From UBA3478 sp049596955 (GTDB lineage: Bacteria > Bacteroidota > Bacteroidia > Flavobacteriales > Flavobacteriaceae), in assembly GCA_049596955.1 (NCBI GenBank), contig JBMYMD010000011.1, positions 7,188 through 71,187 on the forward strand: DNA of 64,000 nt. The letters are read 5' to 3'. Under the pieces are notes generated by a model that saw only the letters and a program-made list of their open reading frames with translations, did no database searches and was not told the DNA's origin. A program made the position numbers and the translations under genes. Positions 16,309 to 24,807 of the stretch are shown here, in pieces; within the stretch, counting starts at the first letter, position 1; each line of letters begins with the position of its first letter.

Positions 16309-17418
16309 TTATTTGTTTGTACTCATCAATGTTATAAAATCATCAAAGAGGTAACGTGAATCGTGCGGTCCAGGACTGCTTTCGGGGTGATATTGAACAG
16401 AAAACGCCGGTTTATTTTTAATTTTTATTCCGGCCACCGTTTGATCATTTAAATGCAAGTGCGTCATCTCCACGTCTGAACTAGCCTCAACTTGTTCTAA
16501 ATTCACTGCAAACCCATGGTTTTGGGAGGTTATTTCTCCGCGTTTGGTCATTAGGTTGAGAATGGGATGATTGATTCCTCTGTGTCCGTTGTGCATTTTG
16601 AAGGTCTCGATTTTATTGGCCAAGGCCAAAACTTGATGACCAAGACAAATACCGAAAAGTGGAGCGTTCTCTTGTAAGATTTCTTCGGTAACTGCAATGG
16701 CATTAGTCAATGGTGCTGGATCACCAGGCCCATTTGAAAGAAAATACCCATCTGGCGCCCATGCCTTCATTTCGCTGAAAGGAGTGTCATAGGGGAAAAC
16801 TTTAACGTAAGCACCGCGCTCAGCTAAGCATTTAAGAATGTTTCTTTTAATTCCTATATCAAGTGCAGCGACTTTTAATGGCGCTTGTTCGTCACCAAAA
16901 AAATACGGTTCTTTTGTCGAAACCTTAGAAGCAAGTTCTAAACCTGCCATTTGAGGTATGGCACTCAATTCTTTTTTCAATTGATCAAGCTCGTCTACAC
17001 GAGTTGAAATAACGGCATTCATGGCGCCATTGTCTCGAATATGTGACACTAAAGCTCTGGTGTCCACATCAGATATGGCAAATAGTTGCTCTTTCTCGAA
17101 ATAATCTTCTAAACTTTTGCTAGCAGCGGGTCGCGAGTATTGATAACTGAAATTTTTACAAACTAGGCCGGCAATTTTAATGCTATCAGACTCTACTTCA
17201 TCTTCGTTAGTTCCGTAGTTGCCAACATGTGCATTGGTCAGAACCATAATTTGTCCGAAATAAGAAGGATCTGTAAAAATCTCCTGATATCCTGTCATTC
17301 CCGTATTAAAACAAACCTCACCAAATGCGGTTCCATCTTGGTTAGCTACCGATTTGCCATAAAATACAGTTCCATCTTCTAATAAAATAAGTGCTTTTTT
17401 TCTCTTTTTGTAATCCAT
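16309..17418 (-). CDS. carA: Carbamoyl-phosphate synthase small subunit
   Basis: A 369-residue glutamine amidotransferase subunit that passes ammonia to CarB for carbamoyl phosphate, used in pyrimidine and arginine synthesis. An N-terminal small-chain domain (GTVFYGKS, NTGMTGYQE) is followed by a class I amidotransferase domain with the nucleophile Cys in FGICLGHQ and the His-Glu pair in YHPESSPGPHDS. carB is not adjacent, so the subunits are encoded apart or carB is outside the window. The gene begins about 33 bases after the terminator of the ribosomal operon. Confidence 0.97.
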   Translation of the reverse strand: MDYKKRKKALILLEDGTVFYGKSVANQDGTAFGEVCFNTGMTGYQEIFTDPSYFGQIMVLTNAHVGNYGTNEDEVESDSIKIAGLVCKNFSYQYSRPAASKSLEDYFEKEQLFAISDVDTRALVSHIRDNGAMNAVISTRVDELDQLKKELSAIPQMAGLELASKVSTKEPYFFGDEQAPLKVAALDIGIKRNILKCLAERGAYVKVFPYDTPFSEMKAWAPDGYFLSNGPGDPAPLTNAIAVTEEILQENAPLFGICLGHQVLALANKIETFKMHNGHRGINHPILNLMTKRGEITSQNHGFAVNLEQVEASSDVEMTHLHLNDQTVAGIKIKNKPAFSVQYHPESSPGPHDSRYLFDDFITLMSTNK

Positions 17419-17450
17419 TGGTCTACCCTTAATTCTTTGGTAAAAAACAT

Positions 17451-17482
17451 AAAAAAAAGGATACGTATTGACGTATCCTTTA
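17451..17482 (-). terminator. Intrinsic terminator of the ribosomal protein operon
   Basis: A perfect 11-bp stem (17456-17466 with 17471-17481, GGATACGT core) and 4-base loop follow the rplQ stop codon. On the minus strand the stem is followed by a run of eight T. This marks the 3' end of the rpsL-rplQ superoperon. Confidence 0.9.
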
Positions 17483-17513
17483 ATAATTTATTACGATTTA
17501 ATCAACATACTTA

Positions 17514-18086
17514 TCAAGTCGTTTTTGATTCTTCATCGCTATCTTCAGCCTCCTCTGCAGCTGGAGCTTCAGCCTCTACTTGTGGCTCCTCAACTTCTAC
17601 AACCTCTTCATTAGTCTCAACGACCTCCTCTACTTTTTCAGCAGCAGCTTTTGATCGACGACTTCTTCGTGTAGTCTTTGCCTTTTTCTCCTCTGCATTG
17701 TAAATCGAATTGAAGTCAACAAATTCGATCATAGCCATATCTGCGTTATCCCCAAGTCTGTTACCTAGTTTGATAATACGAGTATATCCACCTGGACGAT
17801 CACCGATTTTCTCTGCGACTGTTGAAAACAACTCAGTTACGGCATGCTTATTTCTCAACATAGAAAAAGCTACACGTCTGTTGTGACGGGAACCATCGGT
17901 AGTTTGATTATTGTCTTGTTTTGCTCTTGTAACGATAGGCTCAACAAATTGCTTTAAAGCTTTTGCCTTAGCCGTCGTTGTATTTATTCTTTTATGCTCA
18001 ATAAGAGAGCAAGCCATATTCGCAAGCATCGCCTTGCGATGTGAAGCCGTTCGGCCTAAGTGATTAAATTTCTTTCCGTGTCTCAT
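17514..18086 (-). CDS. rplQ: Ribosomal protein bL17 with long acidic tail
   Basis: A 190-residue large-subunit protein. Residues 1-130 match the usual bL17 core (MRHGKKFNHLGRTASHRKAM). Residues 131-190 are an extra tail: a Lys/Arg patch, then a Glu/Ala/Val-rich acidic stretch with little predicted fold. Tails of this kind are seen in some Bacteroidota ribosomal proteins; their role is not known to me. It is the last gene of the operon, 6 bases after rpoA and before a strong terminator. Confidence 0.97.
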   Translation of the reverse strand: MRHGKKFNHLGRTASHRKAMLANMACSLIEHKRINTTTAKAKALKQFVEPIVTRAKQDNNQTTDGSRHNRRVAFSMLRNKHAVTELFSTVAEKIGDRPGGYTRIIKLGNRLGDNADMAMIEFVDFNSIYNAEEKKAKTTRRSRRSKAAAEKVEEVVETNEEVVEVEEPQVEAEAPAAEEAEDSDEESKTT

Positions 18087-18092
18087 GATTCA

Positions 18093-19085
18093 CTAATCTC
18101 TATCCAATTTATATTTTGTCAAATCCATGCCAAACTGAAGGTTCTTGTTCTGAACAAGCTCTTCTAATTCTGTCAAAGATTTTTTACCGAAGTTTCTAAA
18201 CTTCATCAAATCGTTTTTGTTGAAGGAAACTAAATCTCCCAACGTATCGACCTCAGCAGCCTTTAAACAATTCAAGGCACGTACCGATAAATCCATATCG
18301 ATCAATTTAGTTTTGAGCAACTGTCTCATGTGCAATGATTCTTCATCGTATGTTTCAGCGCTTTCAAGTTCATCAGCTTCCAGAGTGATACGCTCATCAG
18401 AGAATAACATAAAGTGATGAATCAAAATCTTAGCAGCCTCGGTCAAAGCGTCTTTTGGGTTGATTGACCCATCTGAACTGATTTCGAAAACAAGTTTCTC
18501 AAAATCCGTCTTCTGCTCAACTCTGAAATTTTCAACACTGTATTTCACATTTTTGATGGGTGTAAAAATGGAATCTACAGCAATGCTGCCCATGGGAGCA
18601 TTTGATTTTTTATTTTCATCTGCTGGAACGTATCCTCTACCCTTTTCAATGATGATTTGCATGTTGAAGTTAACGTTAGCATCTAAATTACAGATCACTA
18701 AGTCAGGATTTAAAATCTGGAAACCAGAGATAAATCTTTGAAAATCACCAGCTTTTATTTCTGTCGCATTTGATATTGATATCGCAACAGTTTCGTTATC
18801 CACGTCATCAATTTGACGCTTGAAGCGAATTTGCTTCAAGTTCAATATTATTTCCGTTACGTCTTCTACGACACCTGGAAGAACAGAAAATTCATGCTCA
18901 GCACCATCAATTCTAACAGAAGTGATTGCATGTCCTTCAAGAGAAGACAACAATACCCTTCTCAATGCGTTTCCAACGGTCAATCCATAACCCGGTTCCA
19001 AGGGACGAAATTCGAATTTTCCTTCGAAATCGTTGGATTCAATCATTATTACTTTGTCAGGCTTTTGAAAATTTAGTAATGCCAT
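18093..19085 (-). CDS. rpoA: RNA polymerase alpha subunit
   Basis: A 330-residue subunit that nucleates RNA polymerase assembly. The N-terminal dimerisation domain includes LRRVLLSSLEGHAI. The C-terminal domain, which contacts DNA and activators, has the helix-hairpin-helix FRNFGKKSLTELEE. Its position between rpsD and rplQ is the conserved alpha-operon order. Confidence 0.98.
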   Translation of the reverse strand: MALLNFQKPDKVIMIESNDFEGKFEFRPLEPGYGLTVGNALRRVLLSSLEGHAITSVRIDGAEHEFSVLPGVVEDVTEIILNLKQIRFKRQIDDVDNETVAISISNATEIKAGDFQRFISGFQILNPDLVICNLDANVNFNMQIIIEKGRGYVPADENKKSNAPMGSIAVDSIFTPIKNVKYSVENFRVEQKTDFEKLVFEISSDGSINPKDALTEAAKILIHHFMLFSDERITLEADELESAETYDEESLHMRQLLKTKLIDMDLSVRALNCLKAAEVDTLGDLVSFNKNDLMKFRNFGKKSLTELEELVQNKNLQFGMDLTKYKLDRD

Positions 19086-19106
19086 ATGAAATGTGTGTTG
19101 GGGTTA

Positions 19107-19712
19107 TTATTTAGAATACAATTCAACGATTAGCTGTTCTTTAATCGTCTCTGGAATTTGAATACGCTCAGGGATACTCACGAAAGTTCCTTCTTTCTTT
19201 TCTCCATTCCATGTTAACCACTCGTATACATTAGAATGGTTTGAGAGAGAGTGATCAATAGCCTGAAGCGATTTTGACTTTTCTCTAACTCCAATAACTT
19301 GACCAGGTTTTAACTGGTATGAAGGGATGTTAACCACTTCTCCATCTACAGTGATATGTCTATGAGAAACGAGCTGTCTTGCTCCTCTTCTCGATGGGGC
19401 AATTCCCAATCTATACACCACATTATCCAATCGAGACTCACACAATTGAAGTAAAACTTCACCAGTAACTCCTTTACTTCGGTTCGCCTTAGAGAATAAG
19501 TTACGGAATTGTCTTTCTAAAATACCATAGGTGTATTTAGCTTTTTGCTTCTCCATTAACTGGATCGCATACTCTGATTTTTTACCTCTCCTTTTGTTCA
19601 CTCCATGTTGACCTGGAGGGTAGTTTTTTCTTTCAAAAGATTTATCTTCTCCGAAAATAGCTTCACCAAATTTTCGAGCGATTTTAGAAGTTGGTCCTGT
19701 ATATCTTGCCAT
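19107..19712 (-). CDS. rpsD: Ribosomal protein uS4
   Basis: A 201-residue small-subunit assembly protein that binds the 5' domain of 16S rRNA. The N-terminal region lacks the CxxC zinc pair, so it is the zinc-free form. The S4 RNA-binding domain is seen at SRLDNVVYRLG through GEVVNIPSYQLKPGQVI. uS4 is a known translational repressor of its own operon in several bacteria, and here the spacer upstream (19713-19794) holds a long imperfect hairpin described separately. Confidence 0.98.
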   Translation of the reverse strand: MARYTGPTSKIARKFGEAIFGEDKSFERKNYPPGQHGVNKRRGKKSEYAIQLMEKQKAKYTYGILERQFRNLFSKANRSKGVTGEVLLQLCESRLDNVVYRLGIAPSRRGARQLVSHRHITVDGEVVNIPSYQLKPGQVIGVREKSKSLQAIDHSLSNHSNVYEWLTWNGEKKEGTFVSIPERIQIPETIKEQLIVELYSK

Positions 19713-19726
19713 AATTAATTATTATA

Positions 19727-19776
19727 GGAGGAAGCTATGAATTAAGGCTTTATCCTTCGATAGCTTGTACTCCTCC
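19727..19776 (-). promoter_or_regulatory. Imperfect hairpin upstream of rpsD, candidate uS4 regulatory site
   Basis: In the 82-base rpsK-rpsD spacer, GGAGG (19727-19731) pairs with CCTCC (19772-19776), AAGCTAT (19732-19738) with ATAGCTT (19760-19766), and an inner AAGG (19744-19747) with CCTT (19754-19757). A five-base bulge lies on one side. There is no T run, so it is not a terminator. In mRNA sense the 3' arm holds GCUUCCUCC about 15 bases before the rpsD ATG. An autoregulatory role is inference. Confidence 0.5.
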
Positions 19777-19794
19777 GTGGATTATTTATTTAAA

Positions 19795-20187
19795 TTAAAC
19801 TCTTCTTCTCTTAGGTGGTCTACATCCATTATGTGGCAGTGGAGTAACATCAACGATTTCAGTCACCTCAATACCTGCATTGTGAATTGATCTGATTGCA
19901 GACTCTCTACCATTACCTGGTCCTTTAACAAATACCTTTACTTTTCTCAAACCAGCCTCGTGAGCGATTTTCGAACAGTCCTCTGCTGCCACTTGTGCTG
20001 CATAAGGGGTATTTTTCTTAGAACCTCTAAATCCCATTTTACCTGCTGAAGACCATGAGATCACGTCTCCATTTTTATTTGTCAATGAGATGATAATATT
20101 GTTGAAAGATGCCACGATATGTGCTTCTCCCGTAGACTCAACAACCACCTTGCGCTTTTTTGCGACTTTACTATTTGTTTTTGCCAT
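19795..20187 (-). CDS. rpsK: Ribosomal protein uS11
   Basis: A 130-residue protein of the 30S platform that helps shape the E site and contacts mRNA. The family pattern is clear in VVESTGEAHIVASFNNIIISLTN split across the N-terminus, SSAGKMGFRGSKKNTPYAA, and the very conserved C-terminus DVTPLPHNGCRPPKRRRV. It lies between rpsM and rpsD in alpha-operon order. Confidence 0.98.
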   Translation of the reverse strand: MAKTNSKVAKKRKVVVESTGEAHIVASFNNIIISLTNKNGDVISWSSAGKMGFRGSKKNTPYAAQVAAEDCSKIAHEAGLRKVKVFVKGPGNGRESAIRSIHNAGIEVTEIVDVTPLPHNGCRPPKRRRV

Positions 20188-20225
20188 AGCTCTAAATATG
20201 CTCTACTTTATTCGACAACTAAGAA

Positions 20226-20600
20226 TTACTTAGTTGCTTTCTTTTTGTTAGCAACAGTTTTACGTTTTCCTTTTCGGGTTCTTGAATTGTTTTTCGTTCG
20301 CTGTCCTCTTAAAGGAAGACCCATACGATGACGAATTCCTCTTTGGCACCCGATGTCCATTAATCGCTTAATGTTCAATTGAGTCTCAGAACGCAATTCA
20401 CCCTCGATTTTGAACTGAGAAACCGCTTCACGAATGTTACTGATTTCAGTATCATTCCATTCAGAAACTTTCTTGTCCTCAGACACCTCTGCTTGCGCTA
20501 AAATATCTTTCGCTCTACTGAGACCTATACCGTATATATACGTTAACGATATAACTCCACGCTTTTGTTTTGGTATGTCAACCCCTGCAATTCTAGCCAT
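20226..20600 (-). CDS. rpsM: Ribosomal protein uS13
   Basis: A 124-residue protein of the 30S head that forms bridges to the large subunit and touches P-site tRNA through its basic C-terminal tail. Signatures are ARIAGVDIPKQKRG, LTYIYGIGLSRA and the tail RGQRTKNNSRTRKGKRK. It starts two bases after the rpmJ stop codon. Confidence 0.98.
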   Translation of the reverse strand: MARIAGVDIPKQKRGVISLTYIYGIGLSRAKDILAQAEVSEDKKVSEWNDTEISNIREAVSQFKIEGELRSETQLNIKRLMDIGCQRGIRHRMGLPLRGQRTKNNSRTRKGKRKTVANKKKATK

Positions 20601-20602
20601 AA

Positions 20603-20719
20603 TTAACCTTGTCTTTGTTTGTATCTAGGATTTTTTTTGTTGATTACGTATAATCTCCCTTTTCTTCGTACGATCTTGCAATCCGCACTTCTCTTTTTTA
20701 TTGATGCTCTTACTTTCAT
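20603..20719 (-). CDS. rpmJ: Ribosomal protein bL36, zinc-free form
   Basis: A 38-residue protein found by translating the gap between infA and rpsM: MKVRASIKKRSADCKIVRRK through RYKQRQG. The N- and C-terminal motifs are diagnostic for bL36. Only one Cys (Cys14) remains of the CCCH zinc set seen in the zinc-binding form; the other positions are Ser, Asn and Tyr. The gene fits exactly between infA (one-base gap) and rpsM (two-base gap), the conserved order. It is short enough to be missed by length-filtered gene calling. Confidence 0.97.
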   Translation of the reverse strand: MKVRASIKKRSADCKIVRRKGRLYVINKKNPRYKQRQG

Positions 20720-20720
20720 A

Positions 20721-20936
20721 TCAATATCTGTATGTTATTCTTGCCTTTGTCAAATCATATGGGCTCATCTCTAGCTTTACCTTGTCTCCAGGCAATAATT
20801 TGATGTAATGCATACGCATTTTACCAGAGATATGAGCTGTCACAACATGTCCGTTGTCTAATTCTACTCTAAACATAGCGTTAGACAATGCTTCAATGAT
20901 AGATCCGTCTTGTTCTATTGCTGCTTGTTTTGCCAT
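20721..20936 (-). CDS. infA: Translation initiation factor IF-1
   Basis: A 71-residue OB-fold protein that occupies the A site of the 30S subunit during initiation. The family pattern is plain: GSIIEALSNAMFRVELDNGH, AHISGKMRMHYIKLLPGDKV and the YDLTKARITYRY end. It sits between secY (one base away) and rpmJ, as in most Bacteroidota. Confidence 0.98.
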   Translation of the reverse strand: MAKQAAIEQDGSIIEALSNAMFRVELDNGHVVTAHISGKMRMHYIKLLPGDKVKLEMSPYDLTKARITYRY

Positions 20937-20937
20937 G

Positions 20938-22281
20938 TTATGCTGTTTTTCTGTTTTTACCAGTCTTCATAAGACCGTCGTAATGTCTATTGAGCAAATA
21001 CGCGTTAATCTGCTGTACTGTATCTATAGCCACACCTACCATAATAAGTAAAGAGGTACCTCCATAGAACAACGCCCATCCTGCTTGTACATCCATAAGC
21101 TTAACAACAATCGCTGGCAAGACTGCGAGTAATGCCAAGAAGATTGAACCTGGGAATGTAATTAAGGACATGATGTGATCGAGGTAATCTCCAGTTTCTT
21201 TACCTGGTCTAATTCCAGGAATAAAACCTCCACTTCTCTTTAAATCATCTGCCATTTTGTTCGTAGGAACAGTAATCGCCGTGTAGAAGAATGTGAAAAT
21301 AATAATGAGTACCCCAAACAAAATATTATAGGCTAGTCCAAAGATATCTTGGAAATTAACTTCCATCCATTGTCCTATACTTGTATGATTTATTGAACGT
21401 CCAATAAGTCCAGGAGCAAACATAATCGCCTGAGCGAAGATGATTGGCATTACCCCTGAGGCATTCAACTTTAATGGGATGTATTGTCTCGCGCCTACTG
21501 CGTTTTTATCATAACCCCCAGAAGCTGTCCTTCTAGCGTATTGAACAGGAATTTGACGCATGGCCATGACCAATAATACAGAAAGTAATATCACAACAAA
21601 CCAAACGATCAATTCAATGAGAACAAACATAAAGCCTCCATTAGAGTTTGTTGTTCTAGAAATAAATTCTTGAACGAAAGATTGAGGCATAGTGGCAATA
21701 ATACCAACCATAATTAAAAGCGATATACCGTTACCAATACCTTTATCTGTAATCTTCTCACCTAACCACATGGCGAAAATAGTACCAGTTACTAGAATCG
21801 TAACTGCAGGAAACATGAAGTTTAACCCTTTACCTAAAACGAAAGCAGAATCAGGCACACCTAAAGCGCTTAAACCAAATAAATAGGTTGGAGCCTGAAC
21901 GACACATATCGCAATGGTCAACCAGCGTGTTATTTGGGTCTTTGTTTTTCTTCCACTTTCACCTTCTTTGTCCAATTTTTGTAAATATGGAATTGCAATA
22001 CCCATAAGTTGGACTACAATCGAAGCTGAGATATATGGCATAATCCCAAGAGCAAAGATAGAAGCATTAGCAAAGGCTCCTCCAGTAAATGCATTTAGAA
22101 TTCCTAAAATTCCTTGTTCTGTATTGGCGTTTAGCTCTGAGAGTTGAGCAGTGTCAATACCCGGAAGTACGATTTGTGCTCCGAATCTGTAAACCAATAA
22201 CATCGAGAGGGTTAATAATAAACGTTCTCTTAGCTCCTTAATTTTCCAGATATTCGTTAATGTTTCAACAATTTTATTCAT
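20938..22281 (-). CDS. secY: Preprotein translocase subunit SecY
   Basis: A 447-residue inner-membrane protein that forms the Sec channel for protein export and membrane insertion. About ten hydrophobic segments are visible, with the conserved LPGIDT near the first, GIMPYISASIVVQL in the second, and GIRPGKETGDYLD before a late segment. It lies between rplO and infA in the spc-operon order. Confidence 0.98.
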   Translation of the reverse strand: MNKIVETLTNIWKIKELRERLLLTLSMLLVYRFGAQIVLPGIDTAQLSELNANTEQGILGILNAFTGGAFANASIFALGIMPYISASIVVQLMGIAIPYLQKLDKEGESGRKTKTQITRWLTIAICVVQAPTYLFGLSALGVPDSAFVLGKGLNFMFPAVTILVTGTIFAMWLGEKITDKGIGNGISLLIMVGIIATMPQSFVQEFISRTTNSNGGFMFVLIELIVWFVVILLSVLLVMAMRQIPVQYARRTASGGYDKNAVGARQYIPLKLNASGVMPIIFAQAIMFAPGLIGRSINHTSIGQWMEVNFQDIFGLAYNILFGVLIIIFTFFYTAITVPTNKMADDLKRSGGFIPGIRPGKETGDYLDHIMSLITFPGSIFLALLAVLPAIVVKLMDVQAGWALFYGGTSLLIMVGVAIDTVQQINAYLLNRHYDGLMKTGKNRKTA

Positions 22282-22291
22282 CGGTTAGGTC

Positions 22292-22738
22292 TTATATAGT
22301 TTTAGCTTCGCCACCAGCTTTTTCAATAGCTGCAGCGGCACTCGCACTAAATTTGTGAGCTACCACAATTACTTTTGCCTTGAGCTCACCATTTCCTAAT
22401 ATTTTTACTAAATCTTGTTTTTTAACCACGTTGTGGGTCAAAAGCGTGTCAAGATTAATCTCAGTTACCCCTGCATCAGCAAGCTCCTGGATTTTTGACA
22501 GATTTACAGCTTGATATTCTTTTCTATTGATATTCTTAAAACCAAATTTCGGTACACGACGTTGAAGTGGCATTTGTCCACCTTCGAAGCCAATTTTTTT
22601 CGAATATCCAGATCTAGACTTAGCTCCTTTATGTCCTCTTTTGGCTGTACCACCTTTTCCAGAACCCTGTCCGCGTCCAACTCTTTTTCCTTCTCTATTT
22701 ACAGCGCCATCTGCTGGCTTTAAGCTACTTAAATTCAT
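22292..22738 (-). CDS. rplO: Ribosomal protein uL15
   Basis: A 148-residue late-assembly protein of the large subunit. The N-terminus is the typical Gly/Arg/Lys-rich extended segment (RVGRGQGSGKGGTAKRGHKG) that threads into 23S rRNA; the C-terminal half is a small globular domain ending in VVAHKFSASAAAAIEKAGG. It lies 10 bases upstream of secY. Confidence 0.98.
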   Translation of the reverse strand: MNLSSLKPADGAVNREGKRVGRGQGSGKGGTAKRGHKGAKSRSGYSKKIGFEGGQMPLQRRVPKFGFKNINRKEYQAVNLSKIQELADAGVTEINLDTLLTHNVVKKQDLVKILGNGELKAKVIVVAHKFSASAAAAIEKAGGEAKTI

Positions 22739-22750
22739 TATAACTTAGAT

Positions 22751-22930
22751 TTATGCTTCCTCAGTGGAAACCAAATGTTTTACAATATTAACCATCCCTA
22801 AAATATTAGGTGTAGCGTCGTGCTCTACGACTTGTCCGATTTTATGTAAACCGAGAGCTTCCAATGTACGCTTTTGGTTTTGTGGACGTTTTATACTACT
22901 TCTGATTTGTGTTACTTTAATCTTTCCCAT
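22751..22930 (-). CDS. rpmD: Ribosomal protein uL30
   Basis: A 59-residue protein found by translating the gap between rpsE and rplO. It reads MGKIKVTQIRSSIKRPQNQK and continues TLEALGLHKIGQVVEHDATP with the ILGMVNIVKHLV end, the uL30 ferredoxin-like pattern. It starts four bases after the rpsE stop and ends 12 bases before rplO, in the conserved spc-operon position. Its small size makes it easy to omit. Confidence 0.97.
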   Translation of the reverse strand: MGKIKVTQIRSSIKRPQNQKRTLEALGLHKIGQVVEHDATPNILGMVNIVKHLVSTEEA

Positions 22931-22934
22931 TTGC

Positions 22935-23459
22935 CTAACCTTTAAATACCTTATCTAAACTCACTCCTCTTTGCTTTGCCACAGTTCCGGCATCTCTTAG
23001 TTGAGTCAAAGCGTCGAATGTCGCTTTAACCACATTGTGAGGATTAGAAGAACCTTGTGACTTAGACAGTACATCGTGAACTCCTACAGATTCGAGTACT
23101 GCTCTCACCGCTCCACCAGCAATTACCCCGGTACCTTGAGAGGCAGGTTGTATATATACTCGCGCACCACCAAATTTACCTTTTTGTTCGTGAGGAAGTG
23201 TTCCTTTATTCAATGGTATTCTGATGAGGTTTTTCTTAGCATCTTCAACAGCCTTAGCAATTGCAGTAGCTACCTCTTTAGACTTACCTAATCCGTGACC
23301 TACAACACCATCTTCGTTACCAACAACTACTATTGCTGAGAATCCAAATGCTCTACCTCCTTTGGTTACTTTGGTTACACGTTGAACACCGACCAAACGA
23401 TCTTTCAATTCTAAACCTCCAGGTTTAACGGTTTCTATATTTCTATTTTTTTGTGCCAT
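22935..23459 (-). CDS. rpsE: Ribosomal protein uS5
   Basis: A 174-residue 30S protein at the mRNA entry tunnel that supports decoding fidelity. Features are the N-terminal double-stranded RNA-binding fold with RVTKVTKGGRAFGFSAIVVVG and the later GVIAGGAVRAVLESVGV. I chose the ATG at 23459 (MAQKNRN) over a TTG two codons upstream. rpmD follows after four bases. Confidence 0.97.
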   Translation of the reverse strand: MAQKNRNIETVKPGGLELKDRLVGVQRVTKVTKGGRAFGFSAIVVVGNEDGVVGHGLGKSKEVATAIAKAVEDAKKNLIRIPLNKGTLPHEQKGKFGGARVYIQPASQGTGVIAGGAVRAVLESVGVHDVLSKSQGSSNPHNVVKATFDALTQLRDAGTVAKQRGVSLDKVFKG

Positions 23460-23465
23460 AGTCAA

Positions 23466-23819
23466 TTAAAATTTTAATCCTCCTTCTCTCGCCCCTTCAG
23501 CTAAAGATTTAACTCGTCCGTGGTATAAATTTCCTCCGCGATCAAAAGCCACTTCAGATACACCTTTCTCAATTGCCTTCTTTGCTATAGACTTTCCTAC
23601 CTCAGCAGCGATTTGAGTTTTAGTGCCTTCTGCTTTAAGCTCTTTATCTTGAGAAGATGCGGCAGCAATTGTCACACCTTTTGTGTCGTCAATAACTTGA
23701 GCGTAAATCTCTTTATTACTTCTAAAGACAGCAAGTCTTGGTCTTTCAGGAGTTCCCGAAGAAATCTTTCTAATTCTTCTCTTAATTCTTAGTCTTCTAT
23801 CTGTTTTTGATAATCCCAT
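23466..23819 (-). CDS. rplR: Ribosomal protein uL18
   Basis: A 117-residue protein of the central protuberance that binds 5S rRNA with uL5. The basic N-terminus RRLRIKRRIRKISSGTPERPR and the FDRGGNLYHGRVKSLAEGAREGG end, each typical of uL18, are clear. It lies between rplF and rpsE. Confidence 0.98.
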   Translation of the reverse strand: MGLSKTDRRLRIKRRIRKISSGTPERPRLAVFRSNKEIYAQVIDDTKGVTIAAASSQDKELKAEGTKTQIAAEVGKSIAKKAIEKGVSEVAFDRGGNLYHGRVKSLAEGAREGGLKF

Positions 23820-23832
23820 GATTCAAAACTTA

Positions 23833-24375
23833 TTATGCTGATTTACCTGCTTTACGTCTGATGATTTCTCCGACGAATTTGATTCCTTTTCCTTTGTAAG
23901 GCTCTGGCTTTCTAAATGATCTTATTTTAGCTGCTACCTGACCAACCAATTGCTTATCATGTGAAGTAAGCTTAACGATTGGGTTTTTACCTTTCTCTGA
24001 AACCGTTTCGATTTTTACTTCAGGAGCAATATCCATCACGATATTGTGCGAAAAACCAATTGCAAGGTCCAATTGTTGTCCTTGGTTCGATGCACGGTAT
24101 CCTACTCCAACGAGTTCCAATTGTTTAGTGAATCCATCAGTGACTCCTACGACCATATTGGCAATGAGAGCACGATATAATCCGTGTTTAGCCTTATCCT
24201 CTTTTTTATCCGCAGCACGTGTAACTCGAATTTCCCCATCAGCTACTTCAACATTTACTGTGTCGTAAGCTTGAGTCAGTTCTCCTAATTTTCCTTTTAC
24301 CGTTACCGTTCCGTCTTGAACATTCACCTCAACTCCTGAGGGGATTGTAATTGGATTATTTCCTATTCTTGACAT
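23833..24375 (-). CDS. rplF: Ribosomal protein uL6
   Basis: A 180-residue large-subunit protein near the sarcin-ricin loop and the factor-binding site. It consists of two similar domains; MSRIGNNPITIPSGVEV begins the first and the C-terminal PEPYKGKGIKFVGEIIRRK is diagnostic. It follows rpsH by 17 bases. Confidence 0.98.
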   Translation of the reverse strand: MSRIGNNPITIPSGVEVNVQDGTVTVKGKLGELTQAYDTVNVEVADGEIRVTRAADKKEDKAKHGLYRALIANMVVGVTDGFTKQLELVGVGYRASNQGQQLDLAIGFSHNIVMDIAPEVKIETVSEKGKNPIVKLTSHDKQLVGQVAAKIRSFRKPEPYKGKGIKFVGEIIRRKAGKSA

Positions 24376-24392
24376 AATTCAGCGTTTTCGAA

Positions 24393-24791
24393 TTAATATA
24401 CGTAGCACAATACCTCACCACCTACATTTTCTCTTTTGGCTTGCGTACTTGTCATAACACCATTCGATGTAGACATAACAGCGATACCTAAACCGTTGAG
24501 AACTCTTGGAAGTGTATCAGCGTTTACATATTTCCTTAGTCCGGGCTTACTTACCCTTTGTAATTTTTTAATAACAGGCTCCTTTGTTAAGTTGTCGTAT
24601 TTCAACGCAATCTTGATAACACCCTGTAAATTATCATCCTCGAATTTATAGCTCAAGATATACCCTTGATCAAATAAAATCTTTGTGATTTGTTTCTTAA
24701 GATTAGAGGCAGGAATCTCTACCACTCTATGCCCCGCACTATTAGCGTTGCGTATTCTTGTTAAATAATCTGCTATTGGATCTGTAACCAT
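24393..24791 (-). CDS. rpsH: Ribosomal protein uS8
   Basis: A 132-residue primary binder of the central domain of 16S rRNA. Family features are DPIADYLTRIRNA at the start and the C-terminal STSNGVMTSTQAKRENVGGE (motif split here at GVMT). In E. coli uS8 represses the spc genes by binding mRNA near rplE; no such site was evident to me in the short rplX-rplE gap. Confidence 0.98.
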   Translation of the reverse strand: MVTDPIADYLTRIRNANSAGHRVVEIPASNLKKQITKILFDQGYILSYKFEDDNLQGVIKIALKYDNLTKEPVIKKLQRVSKPGLRKYVNADTLPRVLNGLGIAVMSTSNGVMTSTQAKRENVGGEVLCYVY

Positions 24792-24807
24792 TTCGACTTG
24801 TATTCTA

